From: an uncultured Bacteroidales bacterium
Lineage (GTDB): Bacteria > Bacteroidota > Bacteroidia > Bacteroidales > Muribaculaceae
Reading direction: 5' to 3'
NCBI GenBank assembly: GCA_947644715.1
Contig: CANSAP010000009.1
Location: forward strand, 1-64,000
Length of the DNA: 64,000 nt
Shown in pieces: positions 44,069 through 52,850 of this stretch. Below the pieces are notes generated by a model, which saw only the letters and a list, made by a program, of their open reading frames with translations, was not told where the DNA came from and ran no database searches. The stretch's first letter is position 1; each line of letters opens with the position of its first letter. The translations under genes and the position numbers were made by a program.

Positions 44069-44099
44069 CAAAAGTAATAATAATTTTGCGTACGGCAAA
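44069..44099 (-). promoter_or_regulatory. Promoter of the lipoprotein pair
   Basis: On the minus strand TTTG (plus 44096-44099) and TACTTTTG (plus 44069-44076) are 19 bases apart, an exact consensus match. It lies 41 bases inside the right MITE copy. Confidence 0.7.
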
Positions 44100-44139
44100 A
44101 TCCCGACCGGTTTTGAAAAACTTTTCCGGTTCGGAATTG

Positions 44140-44319
44140 AGAAACTGTTTAAGTTTATGTCGGAAATAATAGCTTGTTATCAATGAATTTTGAGGCTGTT
44201 TTTGGCGCTTTTCGCCGAGTTTCATCGGTCGCATAGCCCGCTATGCTCCCTCTTCAACTCGCGAAAATCACACAAAAACACCTCTCAAAATTGCATTGAC
44301 ATAAACTTAAACAGTTTCT
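44140..44319. mobile_element. MITE-like element, copy 2 (inverted relative to copy 1)
   Basis: 180 bases with perfect 22-base terminal inverted repeats at 44140-44161 and 44298-44319 (AGAAACTGTTTAAGTTTATG plus two bases). The inside matches the reverse complement of copy 1, including the shared GGGAGCATAGCGGGCTATGC palindrome and GGCGAAAAGCGCC-type segments. It is non-coding. It ends 23 bases before the GT117 promoter. No obvious target duplication was seen by eye. Confidence 0.85.
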
Positions 44320-44341
44320 GAGATTTTTTCACAGGGGTGAT

Positions 44342-44373
44342 TTTGCGGGTGCGGGAAATTATGCGTACCTTTG
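44342..44373 (+). promoter_or_regulatory. Promoter of the GT117 gene
   Basis: TTTG at 44342-44345, 20 bases, then TACCTTTG at 44366-44373: an exact Bacteroidetes promoter 48 bases before the ATG. Confidence 0.8.
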
Positions 44374-44420
44374 CGAGTTAATTGGCTCTCCGTGTGGGAG
44401 AGCGCTTCATTTCTCTGATT

Positions 44421-47400
44421 ATGACTTTCACCCGTCAATACAATCGCATTAACAATCTGCTTGGCTGGGGCGTGTTTATCATTGCTCTCGCCACTTATTG
44501 GCTCACTTTGGAGCCGACCGCCTCTTATTGGGACTGCGGTGAGTTTATCACTCAGGCTGACAAGCTGGAAATAGGCCACCCGCCCGGCAACCCGATTTTC
44601 ATGCTCACCGCCCGTTTCTTCGCTAACTTTGCCTTCGGCGATGCCGCTCGTGTGGCGCTCATGGTCAATGCAATGAGCGGATTACTGAGCGCTCTGACAA
44701 TTCTGCTGCTCTTCTGGACGGTGACCCACCTGGTGCGTCGCCTCGTGATGTATTCGCCGCGAAGCAATGTGAGCGAAGATGGCGAACCCTCTCTCATTCA
44801 GTATCTTATCATTATGGGCTCCGGCCTGTGTGGCGCATTGGCATACGCTTGGAGTGACACCTTCTGGTTCTCGGCCGTTGAGGCTGAGGTGTATGCCTTC
44901 TCCTCCTTCTGCACCGCGCTTGTGTTCTGGCTGATTCTCAAGTGGGAGAACCGCGCCGAGGAGCCTCGCTCTGACCGCTATCTGATTCTGATTGCTTACG
45001 TTATAGGCGTTTCGGTCGCCGTGCACCTGTTGAACCTGCTCTGCATCCCGGCCATTGTGCTCGTCTACTGCTACAAGCGTTTCCCCTCCATGAACGTCAA
45101 GCGCTCGCTGCTGGCTTTGGTAGTGAGCTTCGCAATAATTGTGTTGGTGCTCTACGGACTTGTGCCCGGCTTCATCAAGGTGGCTCAATGGTTTGAGTTG
45201 CTCTGTGTCAACAGTCTGGGGCTCTCCTTCAACTCCGGCACAACGCTCTACGCACTCATCACGCTGCTCGTCTTCATCTGGGCGCTCGTGGAGTTGTACC
45301 GTCAGAAGTCGGCCACGCTTATACGCGTCTCCTTCTTCGTGGCCGTGCTTCTCTCCGGAATGCTCTTCATCGGCAGCAGCCTGATATTGGGGCTGATTTT
45401 GGCCGCCGTGCTCGCCTTCTTCCTGTTCATGCGCTGGAAGCGGACGCTGCCGGTGCGCTGGCTGAATGTGGCCATGTGGAGTATCTGCGTGATTTTCGTG
45501 GGTTACAGCTCCTATGCGCTGATTCTTATCCGCTCCGGAGCTGCCACGCCGATGAATCAGAACCAGCCGGACAACGTCTTCGACCTTTCTTCTTACCTGA
45601 ACCGTGAGCAGTATGGTCAGACCCCGCTGCTCTATGGCCAGACCTTTGAAAGCTCCCCGATGCAGGAATACACCTCAGAGGTTGACCCTCGCGAGAATAT
45701 CCCTGCCGGCCAACCCACCGAGCATACGCGCACGCTGATAAACAAAGGCAAGGCGCAGTATGCCAAGGGGGTCAAGAATGCTGTGCCTGAGAATGACAAC
45801 GGGTTCCTGACAGAGGAACAGGTGGAAAAGGTGAAGGAGCTCGGACGCTCCGGCAAGGAGTTCTATGCTCTGTATAACTACGCGTCGGACTACGAGATGA
45901 ATCCCGAACTGAACGTGCTGCTGCCGCGCATCCACTCCTCGGCTCCCGGTCATCCGGAGGCTTATCAGCTGTGGGTTCCCTCGCTGCGCGAGGCTGAGCG
46001 CGTCGAGCTGACAGCCTGGGATCCGGTGCGTGAGGAGCTCGTGCCGCTGCAGTCCATGCAGCCTGAAGTGAATGAGGCCGGCGAGTATTACTACCCTGCC
46101 GAGACTGCCCGCAAGCCCTCGTTCGGACAGAACCTCGCCTTCTTCTTCAACTATCAGCTGAACCACATGTACTGGCGATATTTCCTTTGGAACTTCGCCG
46201 GTCGTCAGAACGATATCAATAACCAGTACGGAGAAAAGGATGCAGGCAACTGGCTGACCGGTATCCCTGTAATTGACAACGCCCGCCTGGGAGACCAGAG
46301 CCTGCTCCCCGCCGAGCTTGGCAAGGAGAACAAGGGGCACAACGTCTACTTCATGCTCCCGCTGCTGCTTGGCATCATCGGTCTGCTTTGGCAGGCACTG
46401 CGCGGCCGCCGGGGCATTGAGCAGTTCTGGGTGGTGTTCTTCCTCTTCTTCATGACCGGCATAGCCATCGTGCTCTATCTGAACCAGCCCCCCTTGCAGC
46501 CCCGCGAACGTGACTACGCCTTCGCCGGCTCCTTCTACGCCTTTGCCATCTGGATAGGCATGGGTGTGGCCGGACTCTACTACGCCATCAATGCCTTGGC
46601 TGTCAAGCGTGTGCATGCAAAGCAGGAGGATGCTTCCGCCGAACCTGCGGATGCCGCTGCGCAGACTGACAAGCCTGCCCGCACAATTGCTTGGGTGGTT
46701 GCCGCCATCGGCCTGATTGTGCCCCTGCAGATGGTGTCGCAGACCTGGGATGACCATGACCGCTCCGGCCGATATGCCGCGCGTGACTTCGCGATAAACT
46801 ATCTGGAAAGCCTTGAGCCGAACGCCATAATCTTCTGTAACGGCGACAATGACACCTTCCCCCTGTGGTATGCTCAGGAGGTTGAGGGTGTGCGTCCCGA
46901 TGTGAAGATTGTCAATCTCTCCTATCTCGGCTCTGAATGGTATGCCAACCAGCAGCGCCTGCAGACCTATTCCGCAGCCCCGATTGAGTTCACAGCCAAG
47001 CCGGAGGATTATGCTTACGGTCGCCGCGACGTTACCTATGTGACCCGCATTTCTGACCGCACAACGCCCGTCACGCTGCTTCAGTCGCTGAAGGAGATTT
47101 ACTCACCCGAGGCGCTTGACCGCGGCTACAACCTGCCGGCTGTGCTCCACGCCAACACCTACATTCCGGTTGACTCCGCAGCCGTGGTGCGTTCCGGCCT
47201 CGTGAATGCCGAGGAGGCCAAGCTGATTGAGAAGCAGATTCCCGTGCAGCTCTCATCAATGAGCCTGGGCAAGCTGCTGATGCTCGACATCATTGCCACG
47301 AATGCTCAGAACGGCTGGAAGCGTCCGATCTACTGGGCTATGACCGTAGGTTCCGACCAGTATGCACAGTTTGCTCCCTATATCCGCTCCACCGGCATGG

Positions 47401-48335
47401 CTATGCAGCTCGTGCCCTACCAGGCCAACCAGGCCACAAGCACCCGCCTCACTTACCCCATCGTGATGAACAAGTATCGCTGGGGTGGTGCCGAGAATGG
47501 CACAGCCTATTTCGATGAGACGGCCGGCAGGATGCTCTCGGGCGTGCGCATGACAGTGCTTGACCTTGCGAATGCCCTGACTCAGGCCGGAGACTACAAG
47601 AAGGCGCTCGAGGTGGTGCGCACCTATGAGAAGAACCTCGGCGACGGTGTGCGTGCCTGCGGCTTCAATGATATCTATACGCTTGGCTCCGTCTACTGCG
47701 TTATCGGCGATGAAACCAAGGACAAGAAACTCACAGAGCATGGCTTGAAGATTTTGGCCGACGGCCTGAAACGCTATGCCTCCAACGTGAACTATATGCT
47801 CGCGCTCGGCGACAAGTATGGCACCTATTATGCCGACAGTCGCGACGGCACTCAGACCATTCAGGTGAATGCCATGACCACTCCTGAGAATCAGGCTATC
47901 CTCTATACCTATTATCCGATGGTGATTGCCTACGAGACTTATGCCGGAAAAGGTGCGGCCGCCAAGCTGCTCTCCTCTGCCGGTATCTCAGCCAAGAAGC
48001 TGGAGCGCCTGCAGGAATACTATCAGCGCTCCATCGAGCCGCAGGCTCAGGGTGGCGGCGCCGGCGACCTGGATGGCTATGCTTCCGAGCTGGGCAAGTG
48101 GGCTGAGATTGTAGTCGTGATGCAGGCCAAGTCGCCCGAGGAGTACCGCAACAGCGACGAGATGGAGCAGCACATCGACTCAGCGTTCGCATTGGCGCTG
48201 GCTGAGTTCCTGAAGAGCGGCGGCACGGAAGAGATGCTTGCTCCCTACTCTGAAACAATCGGCAAGGTTGATCTGGATCGCAGTATGCGTCTCTCGCAGA
48301 GCTATAAAGAGGCGCATCCCGAACTCGGACAATAA
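44421..48335 (+). CDS. GT117/DUF2723 polytopic membrane glycosyltransferase
   Basis: 1304 residues. The N-terminus has the diagnostic PMT-like motif ATYWLTLEPTASYWDCGEFI and HPPGNPIFMLTARFF, followed by about eleven hydrophobic helices to residue 360 and two more near 655 and 715. The large soluble C-terminal part has SLEPNAIIFCNGDNDTFPLW and WKRPIYWAMTV and ends in helical repeats. The family is a GT-C class enzyme, often called protein O-mannosyltransferase-like; the donor and acceptor here are unknown. The ATG at 44421 gives the family N-terminus; an earlier TTG extension is not supported. Confidence 0.93.
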   Translation: MTFTRQYNRINNLLGWGVFIIALATYWLTLEPTASYWDCGEFITQADKLEIGHPPGNPIFMLTARFFANFAFGDAARVALMVNAMSGLLSALTILLLFWTVTHLVRRLVMYSPRSNVSEDGEPSLIQYLIIMGSGLCGALAYAWSDTFWFSAVEAEVYAFSSFCTALVFWLILKWENRAEEPRSDRYLILIAYVIGVSVAVHLLNLLCIPAIVLVYCYKRFPSMNVKRSLLALVVSFAIIVLVLYGLVPGFIKVAQWFELLCVNSLGLSFNSGTTLYALITLLVFIWALVELYRQKSATLIRVSFFVAVLLSGMLFIGSSLILGLILAAVLAFFLFMRWKRTLPVRWLNVAMWSICVIFVGYSSYALILIRSGAATPMNQNQPDNVFDLSSYLNREQYGQTPLLYGQTFESSPMQEYTSEVDPRENIPAGQPTEHTRTLINKGKAQYAKGVKNAVPENDNGFLTEEQVEKVKELGRSGKEFYALYNYASDYEMNPELNVLLPRIHSSAPGHPEAYQLWVPSLREAERVELTAWDPVREELVPLQSMQPEVNEAGEYYYPAETARKPSFGQNLAFFFNYQLNHMYWRYFLWNFAGRQNDINNQYGEKDAGNWLTGIPVIDNARLGDQSLLPAELGKENKGHNVYFMLPLLLGIIGLLWQALRGRRGIEQFWVVFFLFFMTGIAIVLYLNQPPLQPRERDYAFAGSFYAFAIWIGMGVAGLYYAINALAVKRVHAKQEDASAEPADAAAQTDKPARTIAWVVAAIGLIVPLQMVSQTWDDHDRSGRYAARDFAINYLESLEPNAIIFCNGDNDTFPLWYAQEVEGVRPDVKIVNLSYLGSEWYANQQRLQTYSAAPIEFTAKPEDYAYGRRDVTYVTRISDRTTPVTLLQSLKEIYSPEALDRGYNLPAVLHANTYIPVDSAAVVRSGLVNAEEAKLIEKQIPVQLSSMSLGKLLMLDIIATNAQNGWKRPIYWAMTVGSDQYAQFAPYIRSTGMAMQLVPYQANQATSTRLTYPIVMNKYRWGGAENGTAYFDETAGRMLSGVRMTVLDLANALTQAGDYKKALEVVRTYEKNLGDGVRACGFNDIYTLGSVYCVIGDETKDKKLTEHGLKILADGLKRYASNVNYMLALGDKYGTYYADSRDGTQTIQVNAMTTPENQAILYTYYPMVIAYETYAGKGAAAKLLSSAGISAKKLERLQEYYQRSIEPQAQGGGAGDLDGYASELGKWAEIVVVMQAKSPEEYRNSDEMEQHIDSAFALALAEFLKSGGTEEMLAPYSETIGKVDLDRSMRLSQSYKEAHPELGQ

Positions 48336-48358
48336 GAGATTTAGATACACTCTTGACA

Positions 48359-48772
48359 ATGACAATCACAATTCCCTCGATATCCGCGCTCCCCGAGGCC
48401 GCCGCTGAATTTGCGGCAGCTCTCGGGGAGCGTCGTATTGTGGCTTTCGATGCCCCGATGGGTGCCGGCAAAACCACTTTCATCTCAGCGCTCTGCGCGC
48501 ATCTCGGGGCTGACCCTCTCGAGGTCAACTCCCCCACGTTTGCAATCGTGAATGACTATGCCACCCCGTCAGGCTCCATCTATCATTTTGACCTGTATCG
48601 TCTCAAGGACTTGGGCGAGGTGATGGACATAGGGCTGGAGGATTATCTTCACTCCGGGTCGCTCTGCCTGATTGAGTGGCCGGATGTGGCCGACGAGCTT
48701 CTGCCTGACGACACGCTGCGCGTCACTCTCTCGGCTGACCCTGACACAGGCCTGCGCACTCTCACTTTCTAA
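48359..48772 (+). CDS. tsaE: tRNA threonylcarbamoyladenosine biosynthesis ATPase TsaE
   Basis: A 137-residue P-loop protein needed with TsaB and TsaD for the t6A modification at position 37. The evidence is FDAPMGAGKTTFISALCAHL (Walker A), VNSPTFAIVNDY, IYHFDLYRLKDL and LIEWPDVADELLP. The start at 48359 is 23 bases after the GT117 stop. It is followed by birA after 12 bases. TsaB/TsaD are not in the window. Confidence 0.96.
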   Translation: MTITIPSISALPEAAAEFAAALGERRIVAFDAPMGAGKTTFISALCAHLGADPLEVNSPTFAIVNDYATPSGSIYHFDLYRLKDLGEVMDIGLEDYLHSGSLCLIEWPDVADELLPDDTLRVTLSADPDTGLRTLTF

Positions 48773-48784
48773 TCCCCCTCGCGT

Positions 48785-49540
48785 ATGAAATTTCTGGAAT
48801 TTCCGCAGTTGGAGTCAACCTCAACCTATGTGGCCGACCATGCCTCGGAGCTGGAGAGCGGCACGCTTGTGCATACCCCCTGCCAAAGCGCCGGACGCGG
48901 ACAGCGAGGCAACAGTTGGGAGAGTGAGCCGGGCAAGAATCTGACGTTTACCGCCCTGATGCGTCCTCCGCATTGGGAGGCCAAGCGCCAGTTCCTTATC
49001 AGTGAGGCTGTTGCGGTAGCTATTGCCGACACGCTCCGGGAGCAGACCGGGGTGCGTTGCAGTGTGAAGTGGCCCAACGATATATATGCGCATAACCCGG
49101 CTGACGGGTCAGTAGGGAAAATCTGCGGCATACTCATCTCTCATGCGTTGGAGGGGATGCTGATTCGCCACACGCTGATAGGCGCCGGCATTAATATCAA
49201 TCAGACCCGCTTTCTCTCTGATGCCCCCAACCCGGTGAGTGTCAAAGGTATAACGGGGACGGAGCATGAGCTTCAGCCCCTGCTCCGCGCTTTTGCCGAG
49301 GCCATAGAAACCTCGCTTGACAGGTTGTGGAATGATGCCGCTTATCCGGCTGAATTGCATCTGCGCTACATGGAGATGCTGTGGCGCGGCGACGGGGGTA
49401 TTTACCCTTGGCTCGACACCGCTACCGGGGAGCGTTTCGAGGCCACTCTCTTCGCCATAGAGCCGCTGGGACACATGGTGTTACGCACCACAGAGGGCAC
49501 CCTGCGCCGTTACGCCTTCAAAGAGGTGGCCTTTATATAA
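48785..49540 (+). CDS. birA: Biotin-[acetyl-CoA-carboxylase] ligase, short form
   Basis: A 251-residue enzyme attaching biotin to carboxyl-carrier proteins. It has QSAGRGQRGNSWESEPGKNL (the biotinyl-AMP loop GRGRRG-like), VRCSVKWPNDIYA, KICGILISHAL and TLIGAGININQ. The N-terminal helix-turn-helix of E. coli BirA is absent, so it is not a repressor. It is the last gene of the GT117 unit and is convergent with the hydrolase. Confidence 0.95.
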   Translation: MKFLEFPQLESTSTYVADHASELESGTLVHTPCQSAGRGQRGNSWESEPGKNLTFTALMRPPHWEAKRQFLISEAVAVAIADTLREQTGVRCSVKWPNDIYAHNPADGSVGKICGILISHALEGMLIRHTLIGAGININQTRFLSDAPNPVSVKGITGTEHELQPLLRAFAEAIETSLDRLWNDAAYPAELHLRYMEMLWRGDGGIYPWLDTATGERFEATLFAIEPLGHMVLRTTEGTLRRYAFKEVAFI

Positions 49541-49543
49541 TGT

Positions 49544-50548
49544 TTATCGGCGGTCGAGCCAGTCGGCTATGGCTGCGAGGGCTTCCGGAGATATGTCTTC
49601 AGCTATCCCCTGATATTCCTGAGGATAACCGGTGTGGCAGCGTTGAAGCAAGTGATTGTGGTCGGGCAGCAAACGAGTGTCGGCCTTTGAGTTCAACTCC
49701 TTGATAGTCGTCAGGTTCGCGGGAAGCACCTGGAAATCCTTGTCGCCGTTGAGAGCCAGCCAGGGCTTGGTCACACTCTTGATGTCGTCGGCAGGGTCGA
49801 GGCGCAGGAAAGTGCGGTACCAGGGAGAGACGAGCATGTCAACCTGAGCATTAATCTGCTGCTGCACGGCGGGAAGCTTCGCCATGTCAGAGCCAACGGA
49901 TTCAGCCACAGTCATATACAGCGAGATGCGAGCCTGGGTGTTAGGCATGTCGGAGCCGGCTATGTCGAGAATCTTGCGTTGGAGCGGTTCCGCGTCCCAT
50001 CGACCGGTCATGGCTGTTGTCAGTGCGCGCGCCTGCGACATGATAATGCTGTCCCCCTTCCAGGCCGGACAACCTATGGTGACTATGAAATCGCAGCGGG
50101 GATTCTCCACAGCATTCTTAACGGCTACCAAGCCACCTTCGGAATGCCCGAGCACCCCTAAGGGAATACCGCCGCATACACTGTCGGCATACTCCAGTGC
50201 AGCAGCTATGTCAGAGACGTAGTCAAGCGTAGTGGCCGAAGATGGGTCACCTTGACTGCCACCCACTCCGCGGTCATCCATCCGCAAGGAGGCGTAGCCG
50301 CGCGAAGCAAGATAGTCGGCAATAGTCTTGAACGGCTTATGCCCGAGCAGCTCCTCGTCGCGGTTCTGCGAACCGGAGCCTGAGGCAAACACCAATAGCG
50401 CTTTGGGCTTCCCGCCCTCAGGAAGAGTGAGAGTTCCGGCCAAAGAAATTCCGGCCTCACGATTCCGCACGGTCACTTCGCTGTCAGCGGCACGCAAACC
50501 GAAAGCCACCGCCACCAAGGAAACAATCAAGATGTAAATTCGTCGCAT
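49544..50548 (-). CDS. Secreted alpha/beta hydrolase
   Basis: 334 residues with a signal peptide (MRRIYILIVSLVAVAFGLRA). The nucleophile elbow is GVLGHSEGGLVAVKNA, the oxyanion region LVFASGSGSQNRDEELLGHK, the acid LNGDKDFQVLP and the histidine PDHNHLLQRC. It probably hydrolyses esters or short peptides in the periplasm; the substrate is unknown. It ends four bases from the convergent birA. Confidence 0.88.
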   Translation of the reverse strand: MRRIYILIVSLVAVAFGLRAADSEVTVRNREAGISLAGTLTLPEGGKPKALLVFASGSGSQNRDEELLGHKPFKTIADYLASRGYASLRMDDRGVGGSQGDPSSATTLDYVSDIAAALEYADSVCGGIPLGVLGHSEGGLVAVKNAVENPRCDFIVTIGCPAWKGDSIIMSQARALTTAMTGRWDAEPLQRKILDIAGSDMPNTQARISLYMTVAESVGSDMAKLPAVQQQINAQVDMLVSPWYRTFLRLDPADDIKSVTKPWLALNGDKDFQVLPANLTTIKELNSKADTRLLPDHNHLLQRCHTGYPQEYQGIAEDISPEALAAIADWLDRR

Positions 50549-50623
50549 AAGATAAAGTCTTTTGTGCGAAGTTACAAAAAGTTTCCGAGGTGGCGGTGAC
50601 TTTGTTCAAAAATTCTTCTTGGG

Positions 50624-51832
50624 TCAGAAGATGATTTGGAAGCGGGTTTGGATGGCTCCGAGGTTTACGTCGGGAGCGCCGGAACGGTCGAAGCGGTGGG
50701 TGTAGGCTGCGCGGAAACGCCAGATCATGTATTTGTTGATATACCAGTTTGCCGTGAGGCTCACGTCGTTCAGACGACCGCCGTAGATGCCGGTGCGGTT
50801 GGAGGAGAGGCAGGTGTAGTTGTAGCCGAGCACGAACTCCAGGCTCTTGGGCTTGGGGGTGCCGAGGCCGGCGTCGGCGTGTGAGTATTCGTAGTTGCCA
50901 CCGATGGCCAGGCAGCGGAGCAGACCGTAGGCACCGTAGGCACGGTAGGCAGGCTGATTATCCTTGCGGCCTATCTGCAACCAATAGTATTGGCTCTCAA
51001 GAGCGAAGGGGCCTTTGCAGAGCAGCAGCTCGGGAGTGAACTTGAACATGGTGCGGGCATCGGTGATGTCTACTCCCACGGCGCTTACCTGATTTACGCG
51101 GGTGGGGAAGTTGGCGTTAAGCGAATAGAGGTGATGGTTGAGAGTAGGGTCATCGGAGTGCTGGGCGTTGGAAAAAGCTGCCGAGAAACCGATTTGCGCT
51201 ACATCTCCAGTGGAGTGAAGGGGACGCCACACGAGGCGTGTTATGCCGCCATAACCGGTCTCGCCGAGCTCTCCGGCGCGCAGTTTCATAGCTGAGCTCT
51301 CGGCGTGCAGCGAGGCGGTTGCGAAGTAGTCACCCTTGTCGAAGACATACATGACGCCGAGCAGGCGGGGATAGCCGAACACCTCGTTGGAGGTCGGTTC
51401 CTCCATGCTTACCTTCATTGAGGAGGAGGTGGCTGACTGAAGACCGAATTGATGCACGAAGTAGCCGAAACGCAGCAGGTTGTGGTCATTGAAGTCCTTC
51501 TCTACAAACACATCCTTGAGGCCGACCTTGCCAAAGGCGTAGCCTATGTCGATTTTTGCCTTCCAGGAGCCGTAGGTTGCCTTTACGCCCACGCGTACGT
51601 CGGGCACATCGACACCATCCTTGAATTCCTCAGTGTCATTGGTTATGAAGATGCCGCCATCCATGAGGATGCGTCCGGTGGGGGTAACCTTCAGCTTCGG
51701 CTTGTCAGGCGCGGCTTCCTCGGTGGTAGTTGTGGTGGTCGTAGTTGTTGTTGTCGTGACGACCTGTTCGGTCGGGTCGGCGAAAGCTGTCAGAGCAGCC
51801 GCTGCCATGGTGAGAGTCAATATGGTTTTCAT
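50624..51832 (-). CDS. Porin O/P-like outer membrane beta-barrel
   Basis: 402 residues. After the signal peptide (ending AFADP) comes a tract of about twelve threonines, then a short acidic linker and a 16-18-stranded barrel pattern (VTPTGRILMDGGIFI, YGSWKAKIDIGYAFGKVGLK, ending FQIIF with terminal phenylalanine). The layout resembles phosphate-selective porin O/P. It follows the acid phosphatase gene by 45 bases, supporting a phosphate uptake role. The threonine tract is encoded by mixed ACN codons. Confidence 0.8.
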   Translation of the reverse strand: MKTILTLTMAAAALTAFADPTEQVVTTTTTTTTTTTTEEAAPDKPKLKVTPTGRILMDGGIFITNDTEEFKDGVDVPDVRVGVKATYGSWKAKIDIGYAFGKVGLKDVFVEKDFNDHNLLRFGYFVHQFGLQSATSSSMKVSMEEPTSNEVFGYPRLLGVMYVFDKGDYFATASLHAESSAMKLRAGELGETGYGGITRLVWRPLHSTGDVAQIGFSAAFSNAQHSDDPTLNHHLYSLNANFPTRVNQVSAVGVDITDARTMFKFTPELLLCKGPFALESQYYWLQIGRKDNQPAYRAYGAYGLLRCLAIGGNYEYSHADAGLGTPKPKSLEFVLGYNYTCLSSNRTGIYGGRLNDVSLTANWYINKYMIWRFRAAYTHRFDRSGAPDVNLGAIQTRFQIIF

Positions 51833-51877
51833 AGTAGTAAGTGTAGATTTGTAGAGTTTATAGTATCAATGGGAGGT

Positions 51878-52672
51878 TCAGAACACGAGTTCGCTGGGTT
51901 TTACTTTATTCTCTTTGATGAGACGGGCCATTTCCTTGCGGGCTTTCTCAAGCTGCTTCTGGAAACCGGGGTCAGCATGAAGACGGGCTACAACGCCGCT
52001 GGCCACGAGCCGGGCTGCGTCCACATCGCTCTGGAAATGATAACCGCAGATTACGCGGCTTTCGCCCATGTCATAACCACGTTTCAGGATTTCATTCTGG
52101 CGGGCGGGATTCAACTCGGCAAGCACGAGAGCCGTGGCCCAGCCGATGGCTGTATGGCCGGAGGGATAAGAACCGTTGGTTGAAAGTTCAGCCTGCTGGG
52201 CGGGGTTACAGGTTTCTTCGCCGAAGAATGCAAAGGGGCGGGTGCGCATGTAGTGGTTCTTTGCATCGCGGGTGGAGAGGTCGCCGGCATCCTCACGCAT
52301 TCCAATTATGAGCTTCAGGATTTCCGGCGTATTCTCTTCGTTTATTTCGATTCCGAATGCTTCAGAGAATGCTTCGGGCACACCGTTGGCCTCGACATTT
52401 GCATCGGAGAAGGCCTGGTCGCCGCGCGGAGTGTTGCGCTGGAGTTTGCCCCAGTCATAGCGCTCCTTGTCATAGAGGAACAGAATGGAACCACCCTCGG
52501 GCGGGGGAGGAAGCAGATAGAGACTGTTGGCTACGTCGCCCTCGTTGAGGAAATATACATCCGGGTTAGTGGTGTGGTCTTTGACTTTGTGCTCCTGAGC
52601 AGAGAGAGGCAGAAGGGCTATGCCAAGAAGCATAGAGGCGATAATGCGAAGGCTGAAAGTTGAGTTTTTCAT
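51878..52672 (-). CDS. Class A acid phosphatase, PAP2 superfamily
   Basis: 264 residues. The signal peptide is MKNSTFSLRIIASMLLGIAL plus a few residues (ending LSAQ). The PAP2 catalytic motifs are KNHYMRTRPF (K-x6-RP), GSYPSGHTA (PSGH) and GESRVICGYHFQSDVDAAR (SR-x5-H-x3-D). The protein is periplasmic and releases phosphate from many monoesters. The start at 52672 precedes the signal. It lies just upstream of the porin O/P gene on the same strand. Confidence 0.93.
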   Translation of the reverse strand: MKNSTFSLRIIASMLLGIALLPLSAQEHKVKDHTTNPDVYFLNEGDVANSLYLLPPPPEGGSILFLYDKERYDWGKLQRNTPRGDQAFSDANVEANGVPEAFSEAFGIEINEENTPEILKLIIGMREDAGDLSTRDAKNHYMRTRPFAFFGEETCNPAQQAELSTNGSYPSGHTAIGWATALVLAELNPARQNEILKRGYDMGESRVICGYHFQSDVDAARLVASGVVARLHADPGFQKQLEKARKEMARLIKENKVKPSELVF

Positions 52673-52779
52673 AATGAAGAGATTATAGTTTTTTTGATTG
52701 TTATGATTCTTTAACACGTCAGCGAGGGTTGTGGTTGCGGGAAAATATATGTTTAATAACAGGTTTTAAGACAAATTAA

Positions 52780-52814
52780 GTCCCGTTTGGCCTATCTTTG
52801 AGGCTGAACGGGAC
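52780..52814. terminator. Hairpin between acyl-CoA synthetase and acid phosphatase
   Basis: GTCCCGTT at 52780-52787 and AACGGGAC at 52807-52814 are exact complements, with an inner CCT/AGG. It probably ends the acyl-CoA synthetase transcript. The T-run is weak, so attenuation or RNA stabilisation is also possible. Confidence 0.55.
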
Positions 52815-52850
52815 TATATGAATACATTAAGTATCTGTAAGTCAGAGATG

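Noticed and set aside
43691..44098. 135-residue minus-strand ORF in the lipoprotein leader
   Set aside because: It starts with a non-ATG codon inside the predicted promoter, has no recognisable fold, and overlaps the lipoprotein start; plain leader is more likely.
45675..46757. 360-residue minus-strand ORF inside the GT117 gene
   Set aside because: Antisense shadow of a conserved gene with no signal or domain.
51715..51770. Phase-variable simple repeat in the porin threonine tract
   Set aside because: Codons are mixed ACN, so there is no pure nucleotide repeat that would slip readily.
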